A DNA stretch of 64,000 bases from Mycolicibacterium vulneris (GCF_002104765.1 NZ_NCXM01000004.1:124001-188000); one strand, 5' to 3'; shown: positions 46,055-55,140, counted from the first letter of the stretch. Numbers and translations: made by a program. The notes: generated by a model not told the origin, from the sequence alone.

Positions 46055-46882
46055 ATGCCCCGGTTTGAACCCTTGCCCGAACGCCGGCCCGCCATCGTGG
46101 CAGGTGCGTCCTCCGGCATCGGAGAGGCAACCGCCATCGAACTCGCGGCGCACGGTTTCCCGGTCGCCCTGGGTGCCCGCCGGGTCGAGAAGCTCGACGA
46201 CATCGTTGGCAAGATCAACGCCAACGGCGGCGAGGCGGTCGGATTCTATCTGGACGTCACCGATCCGAACTCGGTGAAATCGTTTGTCGCACAGTCGACC
46301 GAGGCGCTCGGTGATATCGAGGTGCTGGTGGCCGGCGCCGGCGACACCTACTTCGGCAAGCTCGCCGAGATCACCACCGAGGAGTTCGAGTCGCAGCTGC
46401 AGATCCACCTCGTCGGCGCCAACCGACTGGCCGCCGCGGTGCTGCCCGGCATGCTCGACCGGCAACGCGGCGACCTGATCTTCGTGGGTTCCGATGTGGC
46501 CCTGCGCCAGCGCCCACACATGGGCGCCTACGGCGCGGCCAAGGCCGCGCTCGTCGCGATGGTCACCAACTTCCAGATGGAACTCGAGGGCACCGGGGTG
46601 CGGGCCTCCATCGTGCATCCCGGCCCGACGAAGACGTCGATGGGCTGGAGCCTGCCGGCCGAGAAGATCGGGCCCGCACTGGAGGACTGGGCGAAGTGGG
46701 GCCAGGCCCGGCACGACTACTTCTTGCGCGCGGCGGATTTGGGACGCGCCATCACGTTCGTCGCCGAGACACCGCGCGGTGGCTTCATCGCGAACATGGA
46801 GCTTCAGCCCGAAGCCCCGTTGGCCGACACCAAAGATCGCCACAAACTCGCACTCGGCGAAGAGGGGATGCCCGGACAATGA
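46055..46882 (+). CDS. Short-chain dehydrogenase/reductase (Rv0765c-like)
   Basis: A 275-residue SDR. VAGASSGIGEATAIELA (about 13-29) is the NADP-binding loop, GARRVEKLDD the cofactor-phosphate Arg pair, and YGAAKAALVAM near 160 the Tyr/Lys active site. Start ATG directly follows the cyp123 stop; the end overlaps cyp51 by 4 bp. In a sterol-demethylase cluster an oxidoreductase for sterol intermediates is plausible, but the substrate is not known. Confidence 0.93.
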   Translation: MPRFEPLPERRPAIVAGASSGIGEATAIELAAHGFPVALGARRVEKLDDIVGKINANGGEAVGFYLDVTDPNSVKSFVAQSTEALGDIEVLVAGAGDTYFGKLAEITTEEFESQLQIHLVGANRLAAAVLPGMLDRQRGDLIFVGSDVALRQRPHMGAYGAAKAALVAMVTNFQMELEGTGVRASIVHPGPTKTSMGWSLPAEKIGPALEDWAKWGQARHDYFLRAADLGRAITFVAETPRGGFIANMELQPEAPLADTKDRHKLALGEEGMPGQ

Positions 46883-48234
46883 CGACGACTGCCACCGTGC
46901 CCCGGGTTTCCGGCGGCGAAGAAGAGCACGGCCACCTCGAGGAATTCCGCACCGACCCAATCGGTTTGATGAAGCGCGTCCGCGATGAGTGCGGCGACGT
47001 CGGCTGGTTCCAGCTGGTCGACAAGCACGTCATCCTGCTGTCCGGCGCGGGTGCCAACGAGTTCTTCTTCCGGTCCGCCGACGAAGACCTCGACCAGGCT
47101 GCGGCGTACCCGTTCATGGCGCCGATCTTCGGCAAGGGTGTGGTGTTCGACGCCAGCCCGGAGCGGCGCAAGGAGATGCTGCACAACTCGGCGCTGCGCG
47201 GCGAGCAGATGAAGGGTCACGCCGCGACCATCGAAGCTCAAGTGAAGGGGATGATCGCCGACTGGGGCGACGAGGGCGAGATCGAGCTGCTCGACTTCTT
47301 CTCCGAGTTGACCATCTACACCTCGACGGCCTGCCTGATCGGCGTGAAATTCCGCAACCAGCTCGACCACCGGTTCGCGGAGTACTACCACGAGCTGGAA
47401 CGCGGCACCGACCCGTTGTGCTACGTCGACCCCTACCTGCCCATCGAAAGCTTCCGGCGTCGCGACGAGGCCCGCGTCAAACTCGTTGCGCTGGTGCAGG
47501 AAATCATGAACCAGCGACTGGCCAATCCACCGGAGGACAAGGCCGACCGCGACATGCTCGACGTGCTCGTGTCGATCAAGGACGAGGACGGGAACCCGCG
47601 GTTCTCCGCCGATGAGGTCACCGGGATGTTCATCTCGCTGATGTTCGCCGGGCACCACACCAGTTCGGGGACCTCGGCATGGACCCTGATCGAGTTGATC
47701 CGCCATCCCGACGTGTACGCCGAGGTGCTGGCCGAACTCGAGGAGCTCTACGCCGACGGCCAGGAGGTGAGTTTCCATGCGCTGCGGTCGATTCCGAAGC
47801 TGGACAACGTCGTCAAGGAGACGCTGCGGCTGCACCCTCCGCTGATCATCCTGATGCGGGTCGCCCAGGGCGAGTTCGAGGTCGAGGGCTTTCCGATTCA
47901 CGACGGCGACTACGTCGCGGCGTCCCCGGCGATCTCGAACCGGATTCCCGAGGACTTTCCCGACCCGGATGCGTTCAAGCCCGACCGCTACAACAAGCCC
48001 GAGCAGGCCGACATCGTCAACCGGTGGACCTGGATTCCGTTCGGCGCGGGGCGGCACCGCTGCGTCGGCGCCGCGTTCGCCCAGATGCAGATCAAGGCGA
48101 TCTTCTCCGTCCTGTTGCGCGAGTACGAGTTCGAGATGGCGCAGCCCGCGGACAGCTATCACAACGACCACTCCAAGATGGTCGTGCAGCTGGCCCGACC
48201 GGCCAAGGTCCGCTACCGCAAGCGCAGCGCGTAA
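46879..48234 (+). CDS. cyp51: Sterol 14-alpha-demethylase CYP51
   Basis: A 451-residue P450, the same length as M. tuberculosis CYP51. Family markers: the B'-C region with YPFMAPIFGKGVVFDASPERRKEML (read in parts), I-helix LMFAGHHTSSGTSAW with the His-Thr pair specific to CYP51, K-helix ETLRLHPP, and heme loop FGAGRHRCVGAAFAQMQ. It removes the 14-alpha methyl of sterols such as obtusifoliol and dihydrolanosterol and is an azole target. ATG 46879 overlaps the SDR stop. The ferredoxin redox partner gene follows 12 bp later. Confidence 0.97.
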   Translation: MTTTATVPRVSGGEEEHGHLEEFRTDPIGLMKRVRDECGDVGWFQLVDKHVILLSGAGANEFFFRSADEDLDQAAAYPFMAPIFGKGVVFDASPERRKEMLHNSALRGEQMKGHAATIEAQVKGMIADWGDEGEIELLDFFSELTIYTSTACLIGVKFRNQLDHRFAEYYHELERGTDPLCYVDPYLPIESFRRRDEARVKLVALVQEIMNQRLANPPEDKADRDMLDVLVSIKDEDGNPRFSADEVTGMFISLMFAGHHTSSGTSAWTLIELIRHPDVYAEVLAELEELYADGQEVSFHALRSIPKLDNVVKETLRLHPPLIILMRVAQGEFEVEGFPIHDGDYVAASPAISNRIPEDFPDPDAFKPDRYNKPEQADIVNRWTWIPFGAGRHRCVGAAFAQMQIKAIFSVLLREYEFEMAQPADSYHNDHSKMVVQLARPAKVRYRKRSA

Positions 48235-48459
<225 letters not shown>

Positions 48460-48465
48460 GGGCTC

Positions 48466-49020
48466 ATGAATTCACGGGCGTCACACTCGCGCGAAGATCT
48501 CGAGGCATGGGTCGACCGCTGGCTGCAGGCCAACAAGGACTGCGAGAAGGCCGGTGACTGGCGACCGTTGGCGGACTTCTACACCCAAGACGCCACCTAC
48601 GGCTGGAACATCGGCCCAAAGGAAGACGTGATGTGCGTCGGCGTCGACGAAATCCGCGACGTCGCCCTGGGCCTGGAAATGGAGGGCCTGGAGAACTGGG
48701 TGTACGAGTATCAGAAGGTGCTCATCGACGAGAAGCAGGGCGAGATCGTCGGCTTCTGGAAGCAGATCGTCAACAAGAACGACGGCACCCAGGACGAGAT
48801 CTACGGCATCGGCGGCAGCTGGTTCCGGCTCAACGGCGACCGGCAGATCGAGTGGCAGCGCGACTTCTTCGACTTCGGTCACGTCGCGTACATGTTCGGC
48901 AAACTCATCGAGTCCGGCGACCTGAGCGAGGGCATGCAGAAGCGGATCGAGCGCAGCATCGCCGGCGAAAAGCTGCCCGGTTACTACCCGCTTGGCGAGG
49001 CCCCCGTCCCCATCTGGTGA
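48466..49020 (+). CDS. SnoaL/NTF2-like protein (Rv0762c-like)
   Basis: A 184-residue protein with NTF2-like fold features: WVDRWLQANKDCEKAGDWRPLADFYT in two helices, ATYGWNIGP, and IGFWKQIVNKNDG with a later QIEWQRDFFDF. Such cone-shaped proteins act as ketosteroid-isomerase-like enzymes or ligand binders. Function unknown. It starts 7 nt after the ferredoxin stop. M. tuberculosis has the same gene in this place. Confidence 0.85.
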   Translation: MNSRASHSREDLEAWVDRWLQANKDCEKAGDWRPLADFYTQDATYGWNIGPKEDVMCVGVDEIRDVALGLEMEGLENWVYEYQKVLIDEKQGEIVGFWKQIVNKNDGTQDEIYGIGGSWFRLNGDRQIEWQRDFFDFGHVAYMFGKLIESGDLSEGMQKRIERSIAGEKLPGYYPLGEAPVPIW

Positions 49021-49059
49021 CGGCGAGAGCCAACCAAGCATTTGATTTGTTGCACGCGC

Positions 49060-49166
49060 TATGCTGACGCGACAAGGGTGCCTGTGGCACCCGTCACCTA
49101 GCTGGCCGGCATGAAGGGGCCGGTCAGCGCTGATCAATTCAAAGGCGAAATGGGGTCAGGACCATC
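49060..49166 (+). promoter_or_regulatory. adhB promoter and two-hairpin leader
   Basis: TATGCT (49060-49065) is a -10 candidate. The ~95-nt stretch between it and the adhB GTG contains two hairpins: GGGTGCC-TGT-GGCACCC (49076-49092, perfect 7-bp stem, 3-nt loop) and GCTGGCCGGC paired with GCCGGTCAGC (49101-49128, one G-U-type mismatch, 8-nt loop). No T-run follows, so a terminator is possible but not typical. GGGGTCAGGACC before the start is a weak ribosome site. Confidence 0.45.
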
Positions 49167-50294
49167 GTGAAGACAAAAGGCGCACTGATCTGGGAGTTCA
49201 ACCAGCCCTGGTCTATCGAGGAAATCGAGATCGGCGACCCGCAAGCGCATGAGGTCAAGATCCAGATGGAAGCGGCGGGCATGTGCCACTCCGACCATCA
49301 CCTGGTCACCGGGGGCATCCCGATGGCCGGCTTCCCGGTGCTGGGCGGCCACGAGGGCGCGGGCATCGTCACCGAGGTCGGTCCGGGCGTCGAAGACATC
49401 GCCCCGGGTGACCACGTCGTGCTGTCGTTCATCCCGTCGTGTGGGCAGTGTCCGACCTGTCAGGCGGGCATGCGCAACCTGTGCGATTTGGGCGCCGGCC
49501 TGCTCGGCGGTGCCGCGGTGTCCGACGGCACCTTCCGCATCCAGGCCAAGGGCCAGAACGTCTACCCCATGACGCTGCTGGGCACGTTCTCCCCATACAT
49601 GGTCGTGCACCGCAGCTCGGTGGTGAAGATCGACCCGTCCGTCCCGTTCGAGGTCGCCGCGCTGGTCGGCTGCGGCGTCACCACCGGCTACGGTTCGTCG
49701 GTCCGCACCGCCGACATCCGCCCGGGCCAGGACGTCGCCATCGTCGGCGTCGGCGGGGTCGGCATGGCAGCGCTGCAGGGAGCCGTCAACGCCGGCGCCC
49801 GCTACATCTTCGCGATCGACCCGGTCGAGTGGAAGCGCGACCAGGCGCTCAAGTTCGGCGCCACCCACGTCTACCCCGACATCATGGCCGCGATGGCGGG
49901 CATGGCCGAGGTCACCTACGGCCTGATGGCCCACAAGGTGGTGGTCACCGTCGGCGAGCTGCATGGCGCCGACGTCGACAACTACCTGAACATCACCCAG
50001 AAGGGCGGCACCTGCGTGCTGACCGCCATCGGCAGCCTGCTGGACACCAACGTCAACCTGAACCTGGCGATGCTGACCCTGATGCAGAAGAACTTGCAGG
50101 GCACCATCTTCGGTGGTGGCAACCCGCAGTACGACATCCCCCAGCTGCTGTCGATGTACAAGGCCGGCAAGCTGAACCTGGACGACATGATCACCCGGCA
50201 GTACAAGCTGGAGCAGATCAACGACGGCTACCAGGACATGCTGGACGGCAAGAACATTCGCGGCGTCATCCGGTTCACCGACGCCGACCGGTAA
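49167..50294 (+). CDS. adhB: Zinc-dependent alcohol dehydrogenase AdhB (Rv0761c-like)
   Basis: A 375-residue zinc alcohol dehydrogenase of the class III / mycothiol-like branch, same length as Rv0761c. Catalytic zinc site: MCHSDHHLVTGG and GGHEGAGIVTEVG; structural zinc: SCGQCPTCQAGMRNLCDLG (four Cys). NAD site: VAIVGVGGVGMAALQG then FAIDPVEWKR. The GTG at 49167 is the likely start (VKTKGALIWEFNQPWSIEE). It oxidises an alcohol, perhaps a sterol-derived one or a mycothiol adduct; not decided by sequence. Confidence 0.94.
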   Translation: MKTKGALIWEFNQPWSIEEIEIGDPQAHEVKIQMEAAGMCHSDHHLVTGGIPMAGFPVLGGHEGAGIVTEVGPGVEDIAPGDHVVLSFIPSCGQCPTCQAGMRNLCDLGAGLLGGAAVSDGTFRIQAKGQNVYPMTLLGTFSPYMVVHRSSVVKIDPSVPFEVAALVGCGVTTGYGSSVRTADIRPGQDVAIVGVGGVGMAALQGAVNAGARYIFAIDPVEWKRDQALKFGATHVYPDIMAAMAGMAEVTYGLMAHKVVVTVGELHGADVDNYLNITQKGGTCVLTAIGSLLDTNVNLNLAMLTLMQKNLQGTIFGGGNPQYDIPQLLSMYKAGKLNLDDMITRQYKLEQINDGYQDMLDGKNIRGVIRFTDADR

Positions 50295-50318
50295 CCACGT
50301 ATCAGCCGCGTCCGCTCA

Positions 50319-51035
50319 GTGACCGGCTTCGGCCACCTCATGGCGCCGGGACGAATCGGCGCCATGAGCGTGCGCAACCGCCTGGTCATGTCTCCGATGG
50401 AGACGATGTACGGCACGCCGGATGGACTTCCGTCGGAGCGCACCCGCGACTACTTCGCGGCACGCGCCCGCGGCGGGGTCGGGCTGATCACGTTGGGCGC
50501 CAACGGGGTTGACGAACTCAACGTCGGCGCCGCGGCGTTGTCCGGCTGGCCGCAGCGGCTGTTGCGGCCAGCCGCGATCCGGTTCGCCAGCCGGGCCTGG
50601 ATGCCGATCGGACGCCGCGTCGTCATCGTGGGCGGCGACCTGGTCGCCCTCGAATTGGCCGAATTCCTTGCCAGCCAGGGCCGGTTGGTGGCCATACTCG
50701 AGGCCGGCAAGGACATCGCTCCCGAAGTGGGCAACAAGCGCAAGACCGAACACATGGACCGTCTCGACCGGCTTGGCGTCACCGTGCACGTCCGCGCGGC
50801 CACCGAACGCATCACCGCCGATGCGGTGGAATTCACCCCCGCGGGCGGCACCACCCGGCGGCCGGCCGCCGACACCGTCGTGCCGGCCGGCGCGGTCGAG
50901 CCCGACACCGCCCTGTTCGGCGCGATCGTCGACGCCCTGCCCGGCGCCGAGGTGCACGCCGTCGGCGACTGCACCGGACTCGGCCTGATCCGCAAAGCCA
51001 CCGAGGAAGGCGCGCGCGCCGCGTGCGCTATTTAG
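50319..51035 (+). pseudogene. NADH:flavin oxidoreductase / dienoyl-CoA reductase type gene with a large internal deletion
   Basis: A 238-residue frame made of two separate pieces of a ~650-residue flavoenzyme. Residues 1-70 are the start of the FMN barrel (MAPGRIGAMSVRNRLVMSPM then TRDYFAARARGGVGLITLG). From about residue 75 (RLLRPAAIRFASRAW, GRRVVIVGGDLVALELAEFLA) it is the C-terminal NAD/FAD domain, ending AVGDCTGLGLIRKATEEGARAAC. About 400 residues, including the 4Fe-4S cluster region, are missing. The junction (about nt 50530-50560) is in frame. It probably has no reductase activity. Confidence 0.75.
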
Positions 51036-51052
51036 TGACAGGAGAAACCACG

Positions 51053-51472
51053 ATGACCCAAACCGCCCAAACCCCCGCACTGACGGCGTCGCAATCGTCC
51101 TGGCGTTGCGCACAGGGCAAGGACCGCGAGGGCTGGCTCGCGCTGATGACCGACGACGTCGTCATCGAGGACCCGATCGGCCAGTCCGTCACCAACCCCG
51201 ACGGCGCCGGGGTGCGCGGCAAGGCGGCCGTCGGCGAATTCTTCGACAACAATATCGCGCGCAACCAGCTGACCATCACGTGCGAGGAGACCTTTCCGTC
51301 GAGTTCGCCCGACGAGATCGCTCATATTCTGGTGCTGCAGAGCAGGTTTGAAGGCGGAGTCACCAGCAAGGTGCGCGGTGTGTTCACCTACAAGGTCAAC
51401 GAAGCCGGGCTGATCACCAACATGCGCGGGTACTGGAACCTCGACGTGATGGAGTTCGGCAAGGACGAGTGA
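51053..51472 (+). CDS. Ketosteroid-isomerase-like protein (Rv0760c-like)
   Basis: A 139-residue NTF2-fold protein, same length as Rv0760c. ATG 51053 has AGGAGAAAC 5-13 nt upstream. Segments: [37 protein letters not shown] and [20 protein letters not shown]. Rv0760c has a KSI-like fold and binds steroids, but clear isomerase activity was not shown as far as I recall. The surrounding CYP51/steroid-type cluster fits ligand binding to a sterol. It follows the broken flavoenzyme gene by 17 bp. Confidence 0.88.
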   Translation: MTQTAQTPALTASQSSWRCAQGKDREGWLALMTDDVVIEDPIGQSVTNPDGAGVRGKAAVGEFFDNNIARNQLTITCEETFPSSSPDEIAHILVLQSRFEGGVTSKVRGVFTYKVNEAGLITNMRGYWNLDVMEFGKDE

Positions 51473-51497
51473 GTCGGGGTCCCCGGACCGCCGCCCC

Positions 51498-51510
51498 TAT
51501 GCTGGGGCCC
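51498..51510 (+). promoter_or_regulatory. Leaderless-type -10 box of the HIT gene
   Basis: TATGCT (51498-51503) is followed by 7 nt and the ATG at 51511. No ribosome site. Confidence 0.5.
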
Positions 51511-51915
51511 ATGGCGTCGATCTTCACCAAGATCATCAACCGTGAACTTCCCGGCCGCTTCGTCTACGAGGACGACGACGTCGTCGCGTTCCTGACGATC
51601 GAGCCGATGACGCAGGGGCACACGCTCGTCGTGCCGCGCGCCGAAATCGACAACTGGCAGGACGTCGACGGCGCGGCCTTCGCCCGGGTCATGGAAGTGA
51701 GCCAGTTGATCGGCAAAGCGGTGTCCAAGGCGTTCAGAACCGAGCGGTCCGGCCTGATCATCGCCGGGCTGGAGGTGCCGCACCTGCACGTGCACGTCTT
51801 CCCCACCCGCAGCCTCAGCGACTTCGGCTTCGCCAACGTCGACCGCAACCCGTCGGCGGAATCGCTGGACGAGGCCCAGGCCAAGATCAAGGCGGCGCTG
51901 GCTCAGTTGGCGTGA
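51511..51915 (+). CDS. HIT-family nucleotide hydrolase (Rv0759c-like)
   Basis: A 134-residue HIT protein starting [21 protein letters not shown]. The histidine triad is [11 protein letters not shown] (H-x-H-x-H near 102-106), and [15 protein letters not shown] is the second family motif. HIT enzymes hydrolyse nucleotide conjugates such as AMP-lysine or dinucleotides. Its last 13 bp overlap the convergent phoR 3' end. A TATGCT box 7 nt before the ATG suggests leaderless expression. Confidence 0.92.
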   Translation: MASIFTKIINRELPGRFVYEDDDVVAFLTIEPMTQGHTLVVPRAEIDNWQDVDGAAFARVMEVSQLIGKAVSKAFRTERSGLIIAGLEVPHLHVHVFPTRSLSDFGFANVDRNPSAESLDEAQAKIKAALAQLA

Positions 51916-53345
51916 ACCGGCTCGGACGCGGGCACGTCGCTGATGCGCGGCAGCGTCACCCGGAAGCGGCAGCCCTCGCCGGGCGCGGTGGTCACGCTGA
52001 CGGCACCACCGTGCGCGCGCACCAACGACTCGACGATGGATAGACCCAGTCCGGTGCCGCCGCTGGCCCGTGCCCGCGACGAGTCGGTGCGATAGAACCG
52101 CTCGAAGACGCGCGACGCGTCCTCCTGGTTCATGCCGGGACCCTGGTCCGCCACTTCGAGCACCGCGTCGTCGCCGTCCGTGCCGACCCGCACGGTGACG
52201 GCGGCGCTTTCCGGGGTGTGTTGCAGGGCGTTGGCGACCAGGTTGCTCAGCACCTGGCGGATCCGCGCCTCGTCACCGAGCACCTCCGGGGTACCGGGAC
52301 CGTCGAGGACCTCCATGGTGATGGTGCGCCCGGGGTCGATCGCCTGGCCGTCGTGCACGGCATCGCTGGCCAGCGCCAGCAGGTCCACCCGATGGTGCTC
52401 GAGGGGTCGTTGCACGTCGAGGCGGGCCAGCAGCAGCAGGTCGTCGACCAGCAGGCCCATCCGGGACGCCTCGCTCTCGATCCGCGACAACAGCATCGCG
52501 ACGTCGCGGGCCGCCCCCTGGCGGTACAGCTCCGCGAAGCCGCGGATGGTGGTCAGTGGGGTGCGCAGTTCGTGGCTGGCATCGGTGATGAACCGGCGCA
52601 ACCGGTGTTCGGAGCCGCGAGCCTTCTCAGCGGAGGACTCCGAGGACGCCAGCGCCTGCTGAATCTGCGCGAGCATCCCATTCAGCGCCTGGGACAGCCG
52701 GCCCACCTCGGTCCGCGGATCTCGTTCCGGCACACGGCGATCCAGCTGACCGGAAGCGATCGCCGCGGCCGTCTGCTCGACCTCGACCAGCGGCCGCAGG
52801 CTGCGCTGCACCACCGCGAAGCTGGCGATCCCGACCACGGCGAGCACCGCCACCCCGATGCCGATCTGCAGCCAGACCAGCGAGCTGACCGTGTGCTGGA
52901 CGTCGGACAGGTCGATCGCGACCGTGGTCAGCCCGTGCGGACCGTGCACCGAGACGGCCCGCCACTGAATGTCCGAGCCGTTCACCGAGGGCAGCGTCGT
53001 CGGGTTGGGGCCCACGTCGTTGTCGGCCGGTAACGCCGGTTCGGCGTTGCGGTCGTTGATCGCGGTGAACGGGGTGCCGTCGATGCTGACGCCGCGCACA
53101 TAGAACTTCGACGGCGGCCGGCCCGGGTCGGGCCCCTCGTAGAGCGGCGCCGACTGCCGCCGCGGGGCCTGCGCCCAGCCGCGGGACGCGTCGAGCAGTG
53201 TGGAGTCGATGCGGCTGACCAGGCTGTGCCTGAGTATCGACGTCACCGCGATGCCGGACACGGCGAGGCCGCAAGCGACCAGGGTCAAGGTCGCGGTGAC
53301 GAGCCCTATCCGAAGGGGCAATCCACGTCGAGGCTTGGTGTCCAT
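51903..53345 (-). CDS. phoR: Sensor histidine kinase PhoR
   Basis: A 480-residue membrane sensor. TM1 at about 12-34 ([20 protein letters not shown]) and TM2 at about 162-182 ([20 protein letters not shown]) flank a ~125-residue extracytoplasmic sensor. A HAMP domain follows. The phospho-acceptor His is in [21 protein letters not shown]; the ATP-binding domain has [23 protein letters not shown] and [19 protein letters not shown]. It controls PhoP phosphorylation and lipid, pH and virulence genes in mycobacteria. It is 26 bp downstream of phoP in one operon. Confidence 0.97.
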   Translation of the reverse strand: MDTKPRRGLPLRIGLVTATLTLVACGLAVSGIAVTSILRHSLVSRIDSTLLDASRGWAQAPRRQSAPLYEGPDPGRPPSKFYVRGVSIDGTPFTAINDRNAEPALPADNDVGPNPTTLPSVNGSDIQWRAVSVHGPHGLTTVAIDLSDVQHTVSSLVWLQIGIGVAVLAVVGIASFAVVQRSLRPLVEVEQTAAAIASGQLDRRVPERDPRTEVGRLSQALNGMLAQIQQALASSESSAEKARGSEHRLRRFITDASHELRTPLTTIRGFAELYRQGAARDVAMLLSRIESEASRMGLLVDDLLLLARLDVQRPLEHHRVDLLALASDAVHDGQAIDPGRTITMEVLDGPGTPEVLGDEARIRQVLSNLVANALQHTPESAAVTVRVGTDGDDAVLEVADQGPGMNQEDASRVFERFYRTDSSRARASGGTGLGLSIVESLVRAHGGAVSVTTAPGEGCRFRVTLPRISDVPASEPVHAN

Positions 53346-53371
53346 TTATCTACTTCTCGCTGCCGCCAGGT

Positions 53372-54091
53372 TCAGCGCGGTTCCCGCAGTACGTAACCCA
53401 CTCCGCGCAGGGTGTGCAGCAGCCGCGTTTCCCCGGTGTCGATCTTGCGGCGCAGGTACGACACATAGGACTCGACGACATTGACGTCACCTCCGAAGTC
53501 GTAGCGCCACACGTGGTCGAGGATCTTGGGTTTGCTCAACACCGTGCCGGCATTGATCACAAAGTAACGCAGCAGCGTGAATTCGGTCGGCGACAGCGAT
53601 ACCGGCTGGCCTGCCTTCCACACTTCGTGGGTTTCCTCGTCGAGCTCGATGTCGGCGAAAGTGAGCCGCGCGCTGCGCGGTTCGGCTCCGCCTTTGCCGG
53701 CGCGGCGCAGGATGACCCGCAACCGGGCGACGACCTCTTCGAGGCTGAACGGCTTCGTCACGTAGTCGTCGCCGCCCAGCGTCAGGCCGGCAATCTTGTC
53801 CTGCAAGGAATCCCGCGCGGTCAAGAACAGTGCGGGCGCATCGATGCCGTCGGCGCGCAGCCGCCGCAGCACCCCGAATCCGTCCATGCCCGGCATCATC
53901 ACGTCGAGGATCACCGCGTCGGGTCGGGCCTCGCGCGCCCGATCCAGGGCCTGGGCGCCGTTGGTCGCCGTATAGACCTCGAACCCCTGGAATTTCAGAC
54001 TCACCGAGAGCAGCTCGACGATGTTGGCTTCATCATCGACGACGAGGACGCGGGCCTCCGGTTTCGTGTCATTGGGGGTTGTCGAAGTCAT
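53372..54091 (-). CDS. phoP: Response regulator PhoP
   Basis: An OmpR-family regulator (239 aa from ATG 54091). Receiver domain: VLVVDDEANIVELLSVSLKF, phospho-acceptor Asp63 in ILDVMMPGMDGFG, Thr/Lys switch residues in LFLTARDSLQDKI and YVTKPFSLEEVVARL. Winged-helix DNA-binding domain: SPTEFTLLRYFVINAG, ILDHVWRYDFGGDVNVVESYVSYLRRKID read in sections. The region after residue 15 is nearly identical to M. tuberculosis PhoP. Upstream in-frame codons to 54289 belong to the promoter. Controls the complex-lipid, acid and hypoxia response together with PhoR. Confidence 0.97.
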   Translation of the reverse strand: MTSTTPNDTKPEARVLVVDDEANIVELLSVSLKFQGFEVYTATNGAQALDRAREARPDAVILDVMMPGMDGFGVLRRLRADGIDAPALFLTARDSLQDKIAGLTLGGDDYVTKPFSLEEVVARLRVILRRAGKGGAEPRSARLTFADIELDEETHEVWKAGQPVSLSPTEFTLLRYFVINAGTVLSKPKILDHVWRYDFGGDVNVVESYVSYLRRKIDTGETRLLHTLRGVGYVLREPR

Positions 54092-54249
54092 CAGATGCTC
54101 ATGTCCCTTGCTTGAACGTTTGCTATGTAAAGGTTGTGTGCTTCCTGAAAGCTCAGTGCCAACAGACTGATAGTAGTCTGCCAGGAATCGTCGCATTGCC
54201 TTGGGACGTATAGCCCTTTCCCGGCCTACGTCGCGAATAGACTCGTGGG
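54092..54249. promoter_or_regulatory. phoP / decapeptide-protein divergent promoter region
   Basis: A 158-bp gap. On the plus strand TAGACT (54238-54243) lies 6 nt before ATG 54250, a leaderless arrangement. On the minus strand the region with TAGTCTG/CAGACTA-like repeats (about 54160-54182, ACAGACTGATAGTAGTCTGCC) is a short inverted repeat that could be part of a PhoP site. I cannot see a clear PhoP direct repeat. Confidence 0.4.
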
Positions 54250-54966
54250 ATGAACCTCGCCAGAAACATCGTGTCGGCTGCGACCGCACCCGCCCGGGTG
54301 GGGCTGGCAGCCGCGGATGCGGGTTTGGGCGTCGCGAGCGCGGCCGTCGGCGTCGCGAAGCGGGCGCTGGGTGAGGGCGGTGCCGGCGGCACCAACACCA
54401 TGACGTCCATGCTGGGGATCGACGACGCGATTGTCCGGGCCAACCGGCTGGCCAGGCTGCTCGACGACGACGCCCCGCTGGGCCGGGCCATAGCGGCGGA
54501 CGGTCCGATCGACCGCTTACTGCGCCCGGGCGGGGTGGTCGACATGCTGACGGCGGAAGGCGGCCTGCTGGACCGGCTCACCGCCGAGGGCGGCGCCCTG
54601 CATCGCACGCTGCAGCCCGGCGGGCTGGCCGATCAGCTGGTCGCCGAGGAGGGTTTGATCGAGCGGCTGCTGGCCGAGGACGGGCTGGCCGACCGGCTGC
54701 TGGCCGAGGGCGGCCTCGTCGACAAGCTGACGGCGAAGAACGGACCGCTGGATCAGCTCGCCGACGTCGCCGACACCCTGGCCCGGCTCACGCCCGGGAT
54801 GGAGGCGCTCGAGCCCGCCATCGCCACGCTGCAGGACGCGGTCATCGCGCTCACCATGGTGGTCAACCCGCTGAGCAACATCGCCGACCGGATTCCGCTG
54901 CCGGGGCGCAGGCGTCCGTCGTCGCGGGCGGTGCGCTCAGCGCGCGTGATCGATACCGACGAGTGA
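54250..54966 (+). CDS. Protein with a decapeptide-repeat core (Rv0756c-like)
   Basis: A 238-residue protein. An Ala/Gly-rich amphipathic start (about 1-48) precedes ten consecutive ten-residue repeats at 71-170, consensus LAEGGLxDRL: each unit has a small residue or Gly at position 5 and Leu at 6 or 10. A Leu-rich segment at about 175-215 (AVIALTMVVNPLSNIADRIP) could touch membrane, and the tail is basic (GRRRPSSRAVRSARV). Likely a repetitive amphipathic helix or coiled scaffold. Function unknown. It lies divergently from phoPR, as Rv0756c does. Confidence 0.82.
   Translation: MNLARNIVSAATAPARVGLAAADAGLGVASAAVGVAKRALGEGGAGGTNTMTSMLGIDDAIVRANRLARLLDDDAPLGRAIAADGPIDRLLRPGGVVDMLTAEGGLLDRLTAEGGALHRTLQPGGLADQLVAEEGLIERLLAEDGLADRLLAEGGLVDKLTAKNGPLDQLADVADTLARLTPGMEALEPAIATLQDAVIALTMVVNPLSNIADRIPLPGRRRPSSRAVRSARVIDTDE
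54460..54759 (+). repeat. Ten tandem 30-bp units encoding decapeptide repeats
   Basis: Residues 71-170 of the previous protein in perfect ten-residue register. Clear units include TAEGGLLDRL, TAEGGALHRT, LQPGGLADQL, VAEEGLIERL, LAEDGLADRL, LAEGGLVDKL and TAKNGPLDQL. The DNA units have drifted, so the repeat is old and held by selection on the protein rather than a fresh tandem duplication. Confidence 0.85.
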
Positions 54967-54994
54967 CCGATTAGGCTGGGTCCGGTTCAACCCC

Positions 54995-55066
54995 GCCTCC
55001 TTAGCTCAGTGGTAGAGCACTCGCCTTGTAAGCGAGCGGTCGTCAGTTCAATCCTGACAGGGGGCT
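54995..55066 (+). tRNA. tRNA-Thr (anticodon TGT)
   Basis: A 72-nt tRNA. The acceptor arms GCCTCCT/AGGGGGC pair, with one T-G wobble. TAGCTCAGTGGTAGAGCA forms the D arm, and the anticodon stem is CTCGC/GCGAG with loop CTTGTAA, giving anticodon TGT (55027-55029) for Thr. The T arm contains GTTCAATCC. CCA is not encoded. A TAGGCT -10 candidate lies at 54972-54977. The 3' end serves as an integration site (see the att repeats). Confidence 0.95.
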
Positions 55067-55068
55067 CT
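55045..55068 (+). repeat. Left att repeat (tRNA-Thr 3' end)
   Basis: A 24-bp sequence covering the T arm and acceptor 3' end of tRNA-Thr and 2 bp beyond. It is repeated exactly at 57049-57072, followed in both cases by a near-match CTTTCAGT. This is the classic mark of tyrosine-recombinase integration into a tRNA gene that restores the gene's 3' end. Confidence 0.8.
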
Positions 55069-55140
55069 CACTTTCAGTGCCTGTCGGCGCTGGTAGAGGG
55101 TCTTTTTTTGCGTCGAATGTTTGTGCGGCTGCGACTCTCG

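Noticed and set aside
49076..49128. Calling the two hairpins a rho-independent terminator
   Set aside because: There is no T-run after either stem, and the adhB start follows closely on the same strand.
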